Source: Candidatus Zhuqueibacterota bacterium (GTDB lineage: Bacteria; Zhuqueibacterota; Zhuqueibacteria; Oceanimicrobiales; Oceanimicrobiaceae). Taken from it: DNA of 64,000 bases. The stretch lies in the NCBI GenBank assembly GCA_029261995.1, contig JAJDAF010000055.1, positions 123,343 to 187,342 of the forward strand, given 5' to 3'. Below the pieces are notes generated by a model. It was not told the origin of the DNA. It ran no database searches and saw only the letters and a list, made by a program, of their open reading frames with translations. The position numbers and the translations under genes were made by a program. Of the stretch, positions 52,515-60,855 are shown piece after piece (within the stretch, counting starts at the first letter, position 1; every line of letters begins with the position of its first letter).

Positions 52515-52577
52515 TTATCGACTGTTCAAGTCCGCCAATGCTCCGATGACATCAATTACGGAGAAATACCAGGCTTC
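52515..52577 (-). pseudogene. Fragment of a second BRO-N domain
   Basis: Read leftward, the codons give AEAWYFSVIDVIGALADLNSR and then TAA. This lines up with SETWYFSVVDIIAALILQPD of the intact BRO gene 50 bp downstream, about 12 of 20 positions agreeing. No start codon or remaining domain is present. It touches the 3' end of the ECF sigma gene, so it marks the junction of an insertion or a partial duplication of the BRO gene. Confidence 0.7.
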
Positions 52578-52582
52578 GGCTG

Positions 52583-53176
52583 CTATTGAGCAAACAAGAA
52601 TATCAGCAGCAGCGGTTTCAAATAGTCTCGCAACAGCACAAACGCTTTCGTCATTCGCGCCTCGACCGTCTTGATTGAAATCCCAAGCTCTTCGGCGATT
52701 TCAGCGTTTTTCATCCCTTGCATTCTACTGAGCCTAAACACGGCTCTGACGGCTTCAGGCAGCCGCGAGATTGCCAGATCGATTTCCTCTTCGAGTTCAA
52801 ACTCCGGGTTGAATTCCTCACCGGGCTCGTCAACAGCCTCGTCTTCAAAAAAGGCCTGCCTGTGCCCCTTCTGGCGGAAATGGTCGATGACAAGATTGGT
52901 CGCGATCTGGTAGAGATAGGCCTTGATGGGCTGCGCCGGGTCGAGCCGTTCCCGCCCGTTCCAAACCCGAATAAAGAGCGTCTGAATGAGATCTTTTGTG
53001 GCTTCGTCTTCCTGCACCCGGCGCCAGATGAATTTGAACAGACGCTCATAATAGCGATAATAAAGCGCTTTAAACCCAGGCTCATCTGAGTCGATGATGC
53101 GCCGGACAAGCTCGCCGTCAGAGGGTTCTGATGGCGGGCTGGCTGCTGGTTTCAGCTTTGGGCCGGTTTCGGGCAT
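52583..53176 (-). CDS. ECF sigma factor (FecI-like)
   Basis: 197 residues from the ATG at 53176; a TTG two codons earlier is possible. Region 2: FKALYYRYYERLFKFIWRRV … DLIQTLFIRVWNGRERLDPA … AYLYQIATNLVIDHFRQKGH. Region 4: ISRLPEAVRAVFRLSRMQGM then KNAEIAEELGISIKTVEARM. The FecR and TonB-receptor genes downstream in the same direction make this the sigma factor of a surface-signalling trio. The C-terminus ends in a hydrophobic LKPLLLIFLFAQ, which may be altered by the adjacent insertion. Confidence 0.92.
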   Translation of the reverse strand: MPETGPKLKPAASPPSEPSDGELVRRIIDSDEPGFKALYYRYYERLFKFIWRRVQEDEATKDLIQTLFIRVWNGRERLDPAQPIKAYLYQIATNLVIDHFRQKGHRQAFFEDEAVDEPGEEFNPEFELEEEIDLAISRLPEAVRAVFRLSRMQGMKNAEIAEELGISIKTVEARMTKAFVLLRDYLKPLLLIFLFAQ

Positions 53177-53303
53177 GTGCAATGATAGGCAATAGGGGGC
53201 TGAAATGCAAATAGGTCTGCTCGATTTCGTCCTACATAATTTCCACCTGCATTTTGCGGCTGTGAGTGTCGCAGGCGCGGCGCTTTCTGCTACCGCGCCG
53301 GCC

Positions 53304-54167
53304 CTAGTTTACCACCGTCGCCAGCATAAAAATACCCACCATGACAAACAACATGGAAATTGTAACCTTGACCACGTCCGGGTTGAGCTTCGCCTGAATC
53401 AGCGGTCCAATCTGCCCGCCAACCAGGACGCCGGGAATCGTGTATATCACGACATTCGCGACGCGCTGCATGGATTCGGCATCGGCGCTGGTCGCAAAGC
53501 TGTAGAAGTGCCCCAATGAGGCGAGCAGCACGGAAATGACCACAACGAAGATGGAAGTCGCAACCGCCACCGGCGACGGCACCCGGCAGCGCGCTACGAG
53601 TTGGTACTCCTGCAGTTCGGCCAGGCCAACGGAGATCATCCCGAGAAATGCGCCCCCGATTGCGGCGAAGAACATGCCCTGGGGTTTTTCACAGATGGTA
53701 TAGTGGTACGTCGTGCCATCGGCGGCCGTGAGCTGAGATTCATGGCTGGTCTCCGCCTGTTCCCGGATGTCCCCATCGATTTCCTCGCGCTTCTCTTGCC
53801 GGTAAGACAAGTAGAGCTGCGTTCCAATAAATATAATGCCGACCGCAAAGATTGATTTCAGCACCACCGCCGGAAACAAATCCGCGCTCAGGCTGCCGAC
53901 AACCGCCATGGGTACGGAGAACATCAGCAGGACACCGCCGAGCTTGTAGTCGATCAACCGCCGGCGGGCGTAGGCGTACAACCCGGAACTGAAGCCGAAC
54001 AACTCGGTCGCCAGCGCAGCGCCGATGGCAATGGAAGGCTCGAGCTTCAGAGCCAGAATAAACAGCGGCGAGAAAAATACAGCGCCGCCAATGCCACTTG
54101 CCATGGCGATGGTCGCGATCAGTATCGAGACCGGAAACAGGTACAGGTTCGTCAGGGTTAATTCCAA
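53304..54167 (-). CDS. TauE/SafE-family membrane permease
   Basis: 287 residues from a TTG at 54167, chosen because GGGAGG lies five bases upstream and the first membrane helix (LYLFPVSILIATIAMASGIG) begins ten residues later; the longer frame to 54434 is unlike a protein. About eight helices in two halves, with GIGGAVFFSPLFILALKLEP and the second-half TSIFVVVISVLLASLGHFYS. A charged cytoplasmic loop (about 120-160) separates them. The family exports sulfite, sulfoacetate or related organic anions. No sulfur genes adjoin it. Confidence 0.88.
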   Translation of the reverse strand: MELTLTNLYLFPVSILIATIAMASGIGGAVFFSPLFILALKLEPSIAIGAALATELFGFSSGLYAYARRRLIDYKLGGVLLMFSVPMAVVGSLSADLFPAVVLKSIFAVGIIFIGTQLYLSYRQEKREEIDGDIREQAETSHESQLTAADGTTYHYTICEKPQGMFFAAIGGAFLGMISVGLAELQEYQLVARCRVPSPVAVATSIFVVVISVLLASLGHFYSFATSADAESMQRVANVVIYTIPGVLVGGQIGPLIQAKLNPDVVKVTISMLFVMVGIFMLATVVN

Positions 54168-54598
54168 AGTGTCCTCCCAGGTTTTCTTACATAGAAATGT
54201 CAAGCTAGAGAACGGAAAAGCAGTACTGGTTTCTTCCAGAAATCTGATGGTAAGTCTCTGCCTTTGGTCAAAGGGAGAACAGGAGGGGTTTGTCTGCCAT
54301 GACAATTTGCCTGAATTCAAATCATCCCTGTCCCTCCTTTGCGAAAGGAGGGGACTGCCGTATAACAGACTCCGTCTAATCCACGAATACTTAACCGCAC
54401 ACGAATAAGAAGTCCCATTTAATGCAACCAACAAGCCAACTCATCGGAAATCGCGCACCGCCAAACCAAACAAGTGAAACAAATTTAGTAACCTTTTCAC
54501 TTTAGCCCCTGTCTTACTCAATAACACGTTCCGCTCCGTGCGCCTGCTAAGGATTTCCCGCGTGCAGGAATTGACGAATATCTCAAACGGTGACTGTT
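54168..54598. other. Intergenic stretch before the second FtsX-type permease
   Basis: About 430 bp between divergent genes. It contains the hairpin at 54332-54352 and AT-rich segments near 54,475-54,530 that may hold the rightward promoter. No gene is supported. Confidence 0.4.
54332..54352. repeat. Perfect 9-bp hairpin CCCTCCTTT-GCG-AAAGGAGGG
   Basis: Nine paired bases around a three-base loop, without a T-tract on either side. The stem includes AGGAGG, but no reading frame follows it. It resembles short palindromic dispersed repeats more than a terminator. Confidence 0.5.
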
Positions 54599-57007
54599 AT
54601 GCTAAAAAACATTGTCAAGCTATCCCTGCGCAACTTTTGGAAGTACAAAGCTTATTCGGTCATCAACCTGCTGGGACTGGCCACGGGCATCGCCTGCTTT
54701 GTTCTGATTCTACTTTGGGTCCAGGACGAGCTTAGCTTCGACCGCTTTCACGCCAACGGCGACCGCATTGTGCGCGTGGTTCAGCTCGACACTGAAGAGC
54801 CGGGCCAGGGTATCAGCCGGGTAGGGGCGCCATGGGGGCCTGCGCTCGCCGCCGGGTTCCCTGAAATTGAATCTTTTGTGCGCTTCCGCTTCGCCGGCCG
54901 CAGTCTCTTTTCCGCAGGCGATCAACAGGCGTTTGAAAGTGAAGGCCTGTATGCTGATTCGACCCTCTTCCAGGTGTTTACCTACCCGATTCTGCGCGGC
55001 GACAGCCGAAAGCCTTTGGACAATCCTGACGGCATCGTCCTGACCGAGAAGCTGGCGAAAAAGTATTTTGGCGATAGCGATCCAATCGGTCAGTTGCTGA
55101 CGCTGGATGCCAACGACACCCGCATTGTCACGGCGATCATGCAGGATGTGCCGGAAAACGCCCACATGCATTTCGACTACCTGCTGCCATTTTCCAGCTA
55201 CCAGAACTGGGACACAACTGAGTGGCGTGTCAGCAATTTTCATCTTTACCTGCTTCTGCGCCAACTTACGCCGCTCGAGTCGATTACGGACAAAGTGCAT
55301 CAGTTCATTGTGGACCGAATTGGCGAGGACCGAATGCGCAATACCCAGGTCAGCCTGCAGCCGGTTACGGCAATCCATCTGGACTCGCACCTGCAGCGTG
55401 AGTTTGAAGCCAACGGCGACCGCACCAATGTCACTCTGTTTTCCCTGGTGGCGCTGTTTATTCTTGCCATCGCCTGCATCAATTTTGTGAATTTGACCAC
55501 CGCCCGGTCTGCCAAGCGCGCCAAGGAAATCGGCATTCGCAAAGTGGTTGGCTCACAGCGCAGCGAGTTGGTCCGCCAGTTTATTGGCGAGTCGGTTTTC
55601 GTGAGCCTGTGTGCCGTCGTTCTAGCCGGCGGTCTGGTCGAGCTGGCACTGCCCCATTTCAGGGAGATGTGCGGCAAAACCCTGCCGGTCAGCCCGTGGC
55701 GCGATCCGGGCTTGCTGTTGATTCAACTCGGGACTGGCCTTGTGGTTGGTCTCTTGTCGGGCGCCTACCCGGCCCTGCTGCTTTCCCGCTTCCGTCCGGT
55801 CGCCATATTGAAGGGCGGCAATCCGCTCTCCGCCGCAAACTCCGCTGGCAACACAAACTGGTTGCGCAAGGTTCTGGTGGTGCTGCAGTTCGCCATCTCA
55901 ATTGCTTTGATCGTCGGCACGCTGGTGGTTTACCGCCAGCTCGGTTTTGTGACCAGCACTAAACTCGGATACCAGCCTGAGCAGGTTCTGGTCCTGCGCC
56001 TGTCAGACAGCGAGGTGCGCCACGAGGTCTCGGCATTCCGGACCGAACTGCTGCGCTCACCGGCCATCACAGCAGCCTCCGTCACCTCCAACCTGCTTGG
56101 CGGCGGCGATTGGGGCATGACTTACCCATATACTGACGAGAACGGAGAGCAGCGTTTCCAAGCCCGCACCCTGATCGTCGATGAGCATTTTGTCGAAACC
56201 ATGGACATGCAAATCGTGCAAGGCCGCGACTTCTCAACTGAGTTTGCCACCGATGCAGGCTCTGCCTTCCTCATCAATGAAACCGCCGCCAAGTCCCTGG
56301 GCTGGGACAATCCGGTCGGCAGGCCATTCAACCGCCCGTCAGGAGAAAAAGATGAATCCGGGGAATGGACTTACGTGCCTGGCACCATTGTCGGCGTGGT
56401 CAAGGACTTTCATTTTCGCTCGCTGCACGAACAGATTCGTCCGGTGGTAATGTTCAGCAAGGCGGATTGGTATACCTATCTGAGCCTCCGGGTCAGCTCG
56501 GCAAGTCTTCCGCAGACCATGTCCTTCATCGCCGATACCTGGCAGCGTTTTGAGCCCAAACGGCCGCTCGACACCTTCTTCCTACAGGAACGCTTCGACC
56601 GCATGTACCGCGCCGAAAAACGCTTTGGTGAGACCTTCACGGGCTTTGCTGTTCTGGCGATTGTGATCGCCGGCCTGGGCTTGTTTGGTCTTGCTTCTTT
56701 TGTGACCGAACAGCGCACGCGCGAAATCGGAATTCGCAAAGTGCTGGGCGCGACGGCCGGCGGCATCATCGTCAAGCTTTCCGGGGATTTTACGAAATGG
56801 GTGCTGCTGGCCAACCTGCTGGCCTGGCCAACGGCCTATTTTGTGATGAACAATTGGCTGCAGGGATTTGCCTATCGCGTAGAACTGGGGCCGGGTGTTT
56901 TTGTTCTGGCCGGCTTGCTTGCGTTTACCATTGCGCTGGTTACGGTCTGTTTTCAAGCCGTGAAGGCTTCATTGGCAAATCCGGTTCATTCGCTGAGGTA
57001 TGAGTAA
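54599..57007 (+). CDS. MacB/FtsX-type ABC transporter permease, second paralogue
   Basis: 802 residues from the ATG at 54599 (MLKNIVKLSLRNFWKYKAYS). Same build as the protein at 6,327: helix, MacB-type periplasmic domain with WVQDELSFDRFHANGDRIVR, three helices with KEIGIRKVVGSQRSELVRQF, second periplasmic domain, three helices with REIGIRKVLGATAGGIIVKL. The two share many identical stretches (for example GIACxxLIxLWVQDELSFD). No ATPase gene adjoins it. In FCB-group genomes such permeases occur in many copies; substrate unknown. Confidence 0.92.
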   Translation: MLKNIVKLSLRNFWKYKAYSVINLLGLATGIACFVLILLWVQDELSFDRFHANGDRIVRVVQLDTEEPGQGISRVGAPWGPALAAGFPEIESFVRFRFAGRSLFSAGDQQAFESEGLYADSTLFQVFTYPILRGDSRKPLDNPDGIVLTEKLAKKYFGDSDPIGQLLTLDANDTRIVTAIMQDVPENAHMHFDYLLPFSSYQNWDTTEWRVSNFHLYLLLRQLTPLESITDKVHQFIVDRIGEDRMRNTQVSLQPVTAIHLDSHLQREFEANGDRTNVTLFSLVALFILAIACINFVNLTTARSAKRAKEIGIRKVVGSQRSELVRQFIGESVFVSLCAVVLAGGLVELALPHFREMCGKTLPVSPWRDPGLLLIQLGTGLVVGLLSGAYPALLLSRFRPVAILKGGNPLSAANSAGNTNWLRKVLVVLQFAISIALIVGTLVVYRQLGFVTSTKLGYQPEQVLVLRLSDSEVRHEVSAFRTELLRSPAITAASVTSNLLGGGDWGMTYPYTDENGEQRFQARTLIVDEHFVETMDMQIVQGRDFSTEFATDAGSAFLINETAAKSLGWDNPVGRPFNRPSGEKDESGEWTYVPGTIVGVVKDFHFRSLHEQIRPVVMFSKADWYTYLSLRVSSASLPQTMSFIADTWQRFEPKRPLDTFFLQERFDRMYRAEKRFGETFTGFAVLAIVIAGLGLFGLASFVTEQRTREIGIRKVLGATAGGIIVKLSGDFTKWVLLANLLAWPTAYFVMNNWLQGFAYRVELGPGVFVLAGLLAFTIALVTVCFQAVKASLANPVHSLRYE

Positions 57008-57237
57008 GGGTAGATGTTCAGGCTTCATGGTGTCATTCTTATGCAACTTGCAATCTCGCATAAGAAATTTCTCTGCTGCGCGCGGGAGTTCAAATCGGCT
57101 TTGTTCGTTGCACGAACCTTTGCACTAACACAAAGTGTAATTAACGGCAACACGCCCCACCCGCCAGAAAGCAGCAACATGTTATAAATATCAGATCTGA
57201 CTCCAATATTGAAATTCTGATGTCGCATCGATGGAAA

Positions 57238-59730
57238 TCATGTGTTATCTAGCCGCGCGCCCGTGATCCCCCATATTAATTGCAAAAGAGGATCAGGATT
57301 TCGCTTTCGAAAATCCACCAAATGAAATGCTCCAATAATGATAGGAATTTCGGGAACTGTTTTACAACTTCGAAGTATTGCGGGTATTACTGGGCATTTT
57401 CTTTTACCGAACTGACGTATAAATGCATCAATTTCAATTTCATGCCAAGGGCCCTTCTTATCTCCAATGAAGACTGCTGCCGCTTTAACAGAATCAATTT
57501 GTTCTTCAAGTGCTTTCACCCAAGTTTCACCAGGCCTTATTTCCCACTCATCGAGCCAAGGTAAGATCCCATGCTGTTTCAGTCGCAGCCCAATCTTTCT
57601 TACTTCTGCTTTATTCTCATGGTTGTGACACAAGAAAACATCATAATGACCATTCACGCGCTTGTGGTTGATGATTGATTTAGCTGCGTTCTCTCCTATG
57701 ATTTCCACGTCTGTCACCCTCAGTTCACCAAGTTCACCTTTCTTAAGTGCCCACAATAGCTTTTCCGCCAAATCATATGGGAGCGCAATTCTTAGTTTGA
57801 CGCTCCCCTCACGTTTTTCGAGAATATAGATCTCCCACGGTGATGCTTCAATTGCTGTACGTATCTTTTGGAAGAATTTAGCTTGCCTCTCGGGCGTGAA
57901 ATGTTGGTATTCTTCCTCGATTGTTATTTCGACTTCTGCAATATCTCTCTCCACCGAAGTTATAACCTCAGCCCTTTTGTCTTCAGATATCTGACTCATA
58001 TTCTGATTTGCATCAGATGTACTAGGATCAGGATTAATTACCTCATTCAATCTATCAATTCCTACAGCGAACATTGCAAGTTGACGCTTTTCGTTGTCCG
58101 CATGCAATGGCAACATGGAAAGAAAAAGCAACCCTTCAATTAGCTTTATAGAATCTAAATCAAAATCTTTACTTATTAGATCATCAAACCAATTTGCAAT
58201 CGCATTTTGATTTTCGCTGCGTGGAATGTACAAGTCAATTCGATTACCGTTATCATCAGCTTCAAATAAGTCGTTGACAATATAGTTATAGCCGCCCCGA
58301 ATTGAATGTCTCAGCTTAGCTAAATCATATTTACAGTCACCAAAGATACCAGCCGAACCGAAACTGCCCCTTGGATCAATTAGCTTGACCAATCGGCTGT
58401 CCAAATCATAAAGAACGTTTGCCAGATGCAAGTCACCATGAATAATGGTACAGTGCTCTTCCTCAAAGAGGGCTGTTGCCCTTTGAAAGACTGAATCTTT
58501 GAGCGATAACCATCCATCCACCTTTCGACTATTTATATAGAGCGTCCGGTACGTTATCAACTTCTCCCAGTCTCTTTGTTGCTTCGAGCGCGTTAGTTGC
58601 TCAATTCGCTCTTCTGTTTTCTTATGATACAGAGCACTAAAACTATCTGGTGAAAGATCGGCTCTATACTCTCGAAATCTCTCAGTGATCACGAACAAAT
58701 GATTTAAAATCGACTTCCAAACTTCCATTTGCAAGTCTTGGTAAACCCAAGCTTCTTCGAGAGAATGATAGCCATAATATTCAAGTTCTAATGATGATTC
58801 TTTCTGTTCGCCCTTACGCGGAATATAGTCAATAACGCGAGGGGCCAGTCCTTGGAGTTTTTTGGGAATGCTAATGTACCACGAATATTCCTGATGAAGT
58901 TCTACTGAACGTTTGCTCTGTTTTTTTAGTACACCAAGTTCCGTGTCGACTTTGATATCATTGTGAGAGCGGGTTGCGATTAACTTTTTTCGACTCTGAT
59001 TTAGACCGTTAATACTACCGCAGTCGAGCCAACTTTCTGCACGAATAGCCCGTATCTTTCTTGCTTTGTTGTATTCCTTCAGTGCGGGACTCAGCTGATA
59101 TGCACCACCAATTCTTCTGTTTTCTATTTCAATTGTGCGCTCAAGGCATTGCTCCAACAAGTCCTTGTCCTGAAAATAATATAAACCAATCAACGCATTA
59201 TCTGGCAATGTACGGGTTAGTGGTTTATCGTCAAGATTCTTCACATAGCTATCTTTATCTGTCTCTACATAGCACCAGCGTGACACCTCCTCCTGAACCA
59301 CACCGTACATTACCCAATCTTCATCGAACTTTAACTCGTCCCTTTCTTGGCTTTCTGACTCATGGTTAAGAATAGTATGACCTAAGACAATCAGAATGTC
59401 TTCTGTGTTCAAGCTCTTCTGATCTCTTAATCCTTTTAGCAATGAATGGCCTAAACCCTTAGGATTATCTTGTTGCTCTACTTCGCAAAAGTTCACATCG
59501 CACGGTAAATGCCGGTTAGACACGTAATTTTTGATGTGCTTGTCATTTTTGGGAGTGAGGATTAACTGATTTTCAAAGTTTCCTCTAACCAGCTTATCCA
59601 AAATCCATCCTAATATGGGTTTCCCATTAATTGGCACCATGGCGGCGGATTTAATTTGCGATGAAAGTGCAAGTACTTGTGGGCGAGGTGGTGCTGCAGC
59701 GGCAATCACTACGTCAGGTTTTTGCTTCAT
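57238..59730 (-). CDS. Sugar-nucleotidyltransferase / APH-like kinase / adaptor domain / TIR fusion
   Basis: 830 residues in four parts. (1) 1-250: nucleotidyltransferase fold (VPINGKPILGWILDKL; ESWLDCGSINGLNQSRKK), but the usual GxGxR loop reads AAAAPPRPQ. (2) About 310-560: APH/choline-kinase-like phosphotransferase with HGDLHLANVLYD (431-442) and IDPRGSFG (451-458), then DLAKLRHSIRGGYNYIVNDL. Parts 1-2 resemble bifunctional enzymes of capsule loci. (3) About 590-680: an adaptor segment (VEITIEEEYQHFTPERQ; GSVKLRIALPYDLAEKLLWA) of the kind linking effectors in bacterial NLR-like proteins. (4) 695-825: TIR domain (YDVFLCHNHENK, WLDEWEIRPGETW, GPWHEIEI with candidate catalytic Glu766). It lies 42 bp after a separate nucleotidyltransferase gene. 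The TIR part should act on NAD+; the enzyme part may sense or make the trigger. Confidence 0.85.
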   Translation of the reverse strand: MKQKPDVVIAAAAPPRPQVLALSSQIKSAAMVPINGKPILGWILDKLVRGNFENQLILTPKNDKHIKNYVSNRHLPCDVNFCEVEQQDNPKGLGHSLLKGLRDQKSLNTEDILIVLGHTILNHESESQERDELKFDEDWVMYGVVQEEVSRWCYVETDKDSYVKNLDDKPLTRTLPDNALIGLYYFQDKDLLEQCLERTIEIENRRIGGAYQLSPALKEYNKARKIRAIRAESWLDCGSINGLNQSRKKLIATRSHNDIKVDTELGVLKKQSKRSVELHQEYSWYISIPKKLQGLAPRVIDYIPRKGEQKESSLELEYYGYHSLEEAWVYQDLQMEVWKSILNHLFVITERFREYRADLSPDSFSALYHKKTEERIEQLTRSKQQRDWEKLITYRTLYINSRKVDGWLSLKDSVFQRATALFEEEHCTIIHGDLHLANVLYDLDSRLVKLIDPRGSFGSAGIFGDCKYDLAKLRHSIRGGYNYIVNDLFEADDNGNRIDLYIPRSENQNAIANWFDDLISKDFDLDSIKLIEGLLFLSMLPLHADNEKRQLAMFAVGIDRLNEVINPDPSTSDANQNMSQISEDKRAEVITSVERDIAEVEITIEEEYQHFTPERQAKFFQKIRTAIEASPWEIYILEKREGSVKLRIALPYDLAEKLLWALKKGELGELRVTDVEIIGENAAKSIINHKRVNGHYDVFLCHNHENKAEVRKIGLRLKQHGILPWLDEWEIRPGETWVKALEEQIDSVKAAAVFIGDKKGPWHEIEIDAFIRQFGKRKCPVIPAILRSCKTVPEIPIIIGAFHLVDFRKRNPDPLLQLIWGITGARLDNT

Positions 59731-59772
59731 CTTACTTTATCCAGTTTAAGGCGGTAAGCACTGTATGCTAAC

Positions 59773-60516
59773 TTACGTATGTGAAGAAATATACTTCTTG
59801 AGATCTTCTGGTGTCCCCATATTCGAGATATCATCGCAGAGAGCTGCCACAATTGTTTTTCCTGACCTAACCATTTCGGCAATAACTAAACTGATATAAT
59901 ACTCGCCATGCATCTTCGTTCCCTTCGCAAGGATTTCATTAGCATGATAAATAAACTCGCTGCCATTAGAAAAGAAATAGAATCCAACATTTGCAAGAGT
60001 GCTTAGATTTTGTCGAATTACTTTTTTCTTCTCAATAATTTCCTTAATGACATAATCGCGACCAAATGTTGAAAAACTCCACTTTTCTTCTTCAGTATCA
60101 AACACTGGAATCGCTCCGTCAATACCTCGGTAATTTTCGATCACAGCTTCATACCGTTTGCTTTTGAAGTAGATGTCACAATCCATTATCAATATTGGTT
60201 CATTACTATCAATATAATCTCTCGCAACCAACGTTGTTGTCACGGCTCCCTGTGGGTTTTCATCGATAAGGATTCTGATACCAGGAAATAAAGCATCCAA
60301 TTTTTCCCCAATTCGATGAAACTGGACATCCTCGTTTCGAACTATGGCGATAATGTTATCGGGTGAGATTTCATCAAAGAAACTCAACGACTTCGTTGCC
60401 CATTTGATCATAGGCGTCCCTAATACATCAATTAATGGCTTCGGTGTCATCATACCAACATTCTTAAACCTCTGCCCTTTCCCGGCCATAGGCATTATAA
60501 TTCTTGGCGGTTTCAT
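59773..60516 (-). CDS. Nucleotidyltransferase (NTP_transferase family), partner of the TIR fusion
   Basis: 247 residues. The N-terminus has an intact nucleotide-binding loop, RIIMPMAGKGQRFKNVGMM, then TPKPLIDVLGTPMIKWATKS. PILIMDCDIYF supplies the metal-binding Asp and HGEYYISLVIAEMV the late helix. This is the compact form of glucose-1-phosphate thymidylyl/uridylyl-like transferases used in capsule and nucleotide-sugar synthesis. No glycosyltransferase or other sugar gene adjoins it; the only partner is the TIR fusion, 42 bp downstream on the same strand, so it probably serves that protein. Its upstream region holds a CACGTGGG hairpin. Confidence 0.88.
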   Translation of the reverse strand: MKPPRIIMPMAGKGQRFKNVGMMTPKPLIDVLGTPMIKWATKSLSFFDEISPDNIIAIVRNEDVQFHRIGEKLDALFPGIRILIDENPQGAVTTTLVARDYIDSNEPILIMDCDIYFKSKRYEAVIENYRGIDGAIPVFDTEEEKWSFSTFGRDYVIKEIIEKKKVIRQNLSTLANVGFYFFSNGSEFIYHANEILAKGTKMHGEYYISLVIAEMVRSGKTIVAALCDDISNMGTPEDLKKYISSHT

Positions 60517-60560
60517 TCTATACTATTTTCCACTTAGCGCTAGCATTCTCAAACAATCTG

Positions 60561-60586
60561 CACGTGGGAGATTTGGCGCCCACGTG
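60561..60586 (-). promoter_or_regulatory. 8-bp inverted repeat CACGTGGG/CCCACGTG upstream of the TIR operon
   Basis: CACGTGGG and CCCACGTG form a perfect 8-bp stem with a 10-base loop, 45 bases before the nucleotidyltransferase ATG. A further TCTCCCACGG lies at about 60,603, which could pair alternatively with the GTGGGAGA of the first arm. It could be an operator or a 5'-leader structure. Confidence 0.4.
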
Positions 60587-60753
60587 TTTGGCCCGCCAGG
60601 TAGTCTCCCACGGATCAGTGAAAAGGAAATTGTATTCCCCAACGATTCAAATCATCTGCAAAAGTTCAACCCAGAGAAACGAATGGTCGTCGGCAGCGCT
60701 CTCTCCACTGCTTTCTCAAGAAAGACTTGCTTTGGTTGTCAGGTTGCCGCCCT

Positions 60754-60775
60754 TTACGGGATACAATCCCGAATC
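60754..60775. repeat. REP-like palindrome, copy 1
   Basis: TTACGGGATACAATCCCGAATC contains the inverted repeat CGGGAT-ACA-ATCCCG. The same 22 bases occur exactly at 61387-61408, on the other side of the nuclease gene. Confidence 0.75.
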
Positions 60776-60855
60776 CATTTGTTCCGCGAACCGAGTTTGG
60801 CACCGAAGCTGCGAGCAACCGGTGCGTGTATCCTTGCACAAAATGGATTGTCACA

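Larger units (their letters stand above)
60517..60855. other. Leader region of the nucleotidyltransferase/TIR operon
   Basis: About 340 bp. It contains the CACGTGGG hairpin (60561-60586), a GGGATACAATCCC palindrome (60754-60775) and overlapping frames on both strands (60504-60902 plus, 60666-60869 minus) that lack ribosome binding sites and share no recognisable protein. I treat those as non-coding. The operon promoter presumably lies here. Confidence 0.45.
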
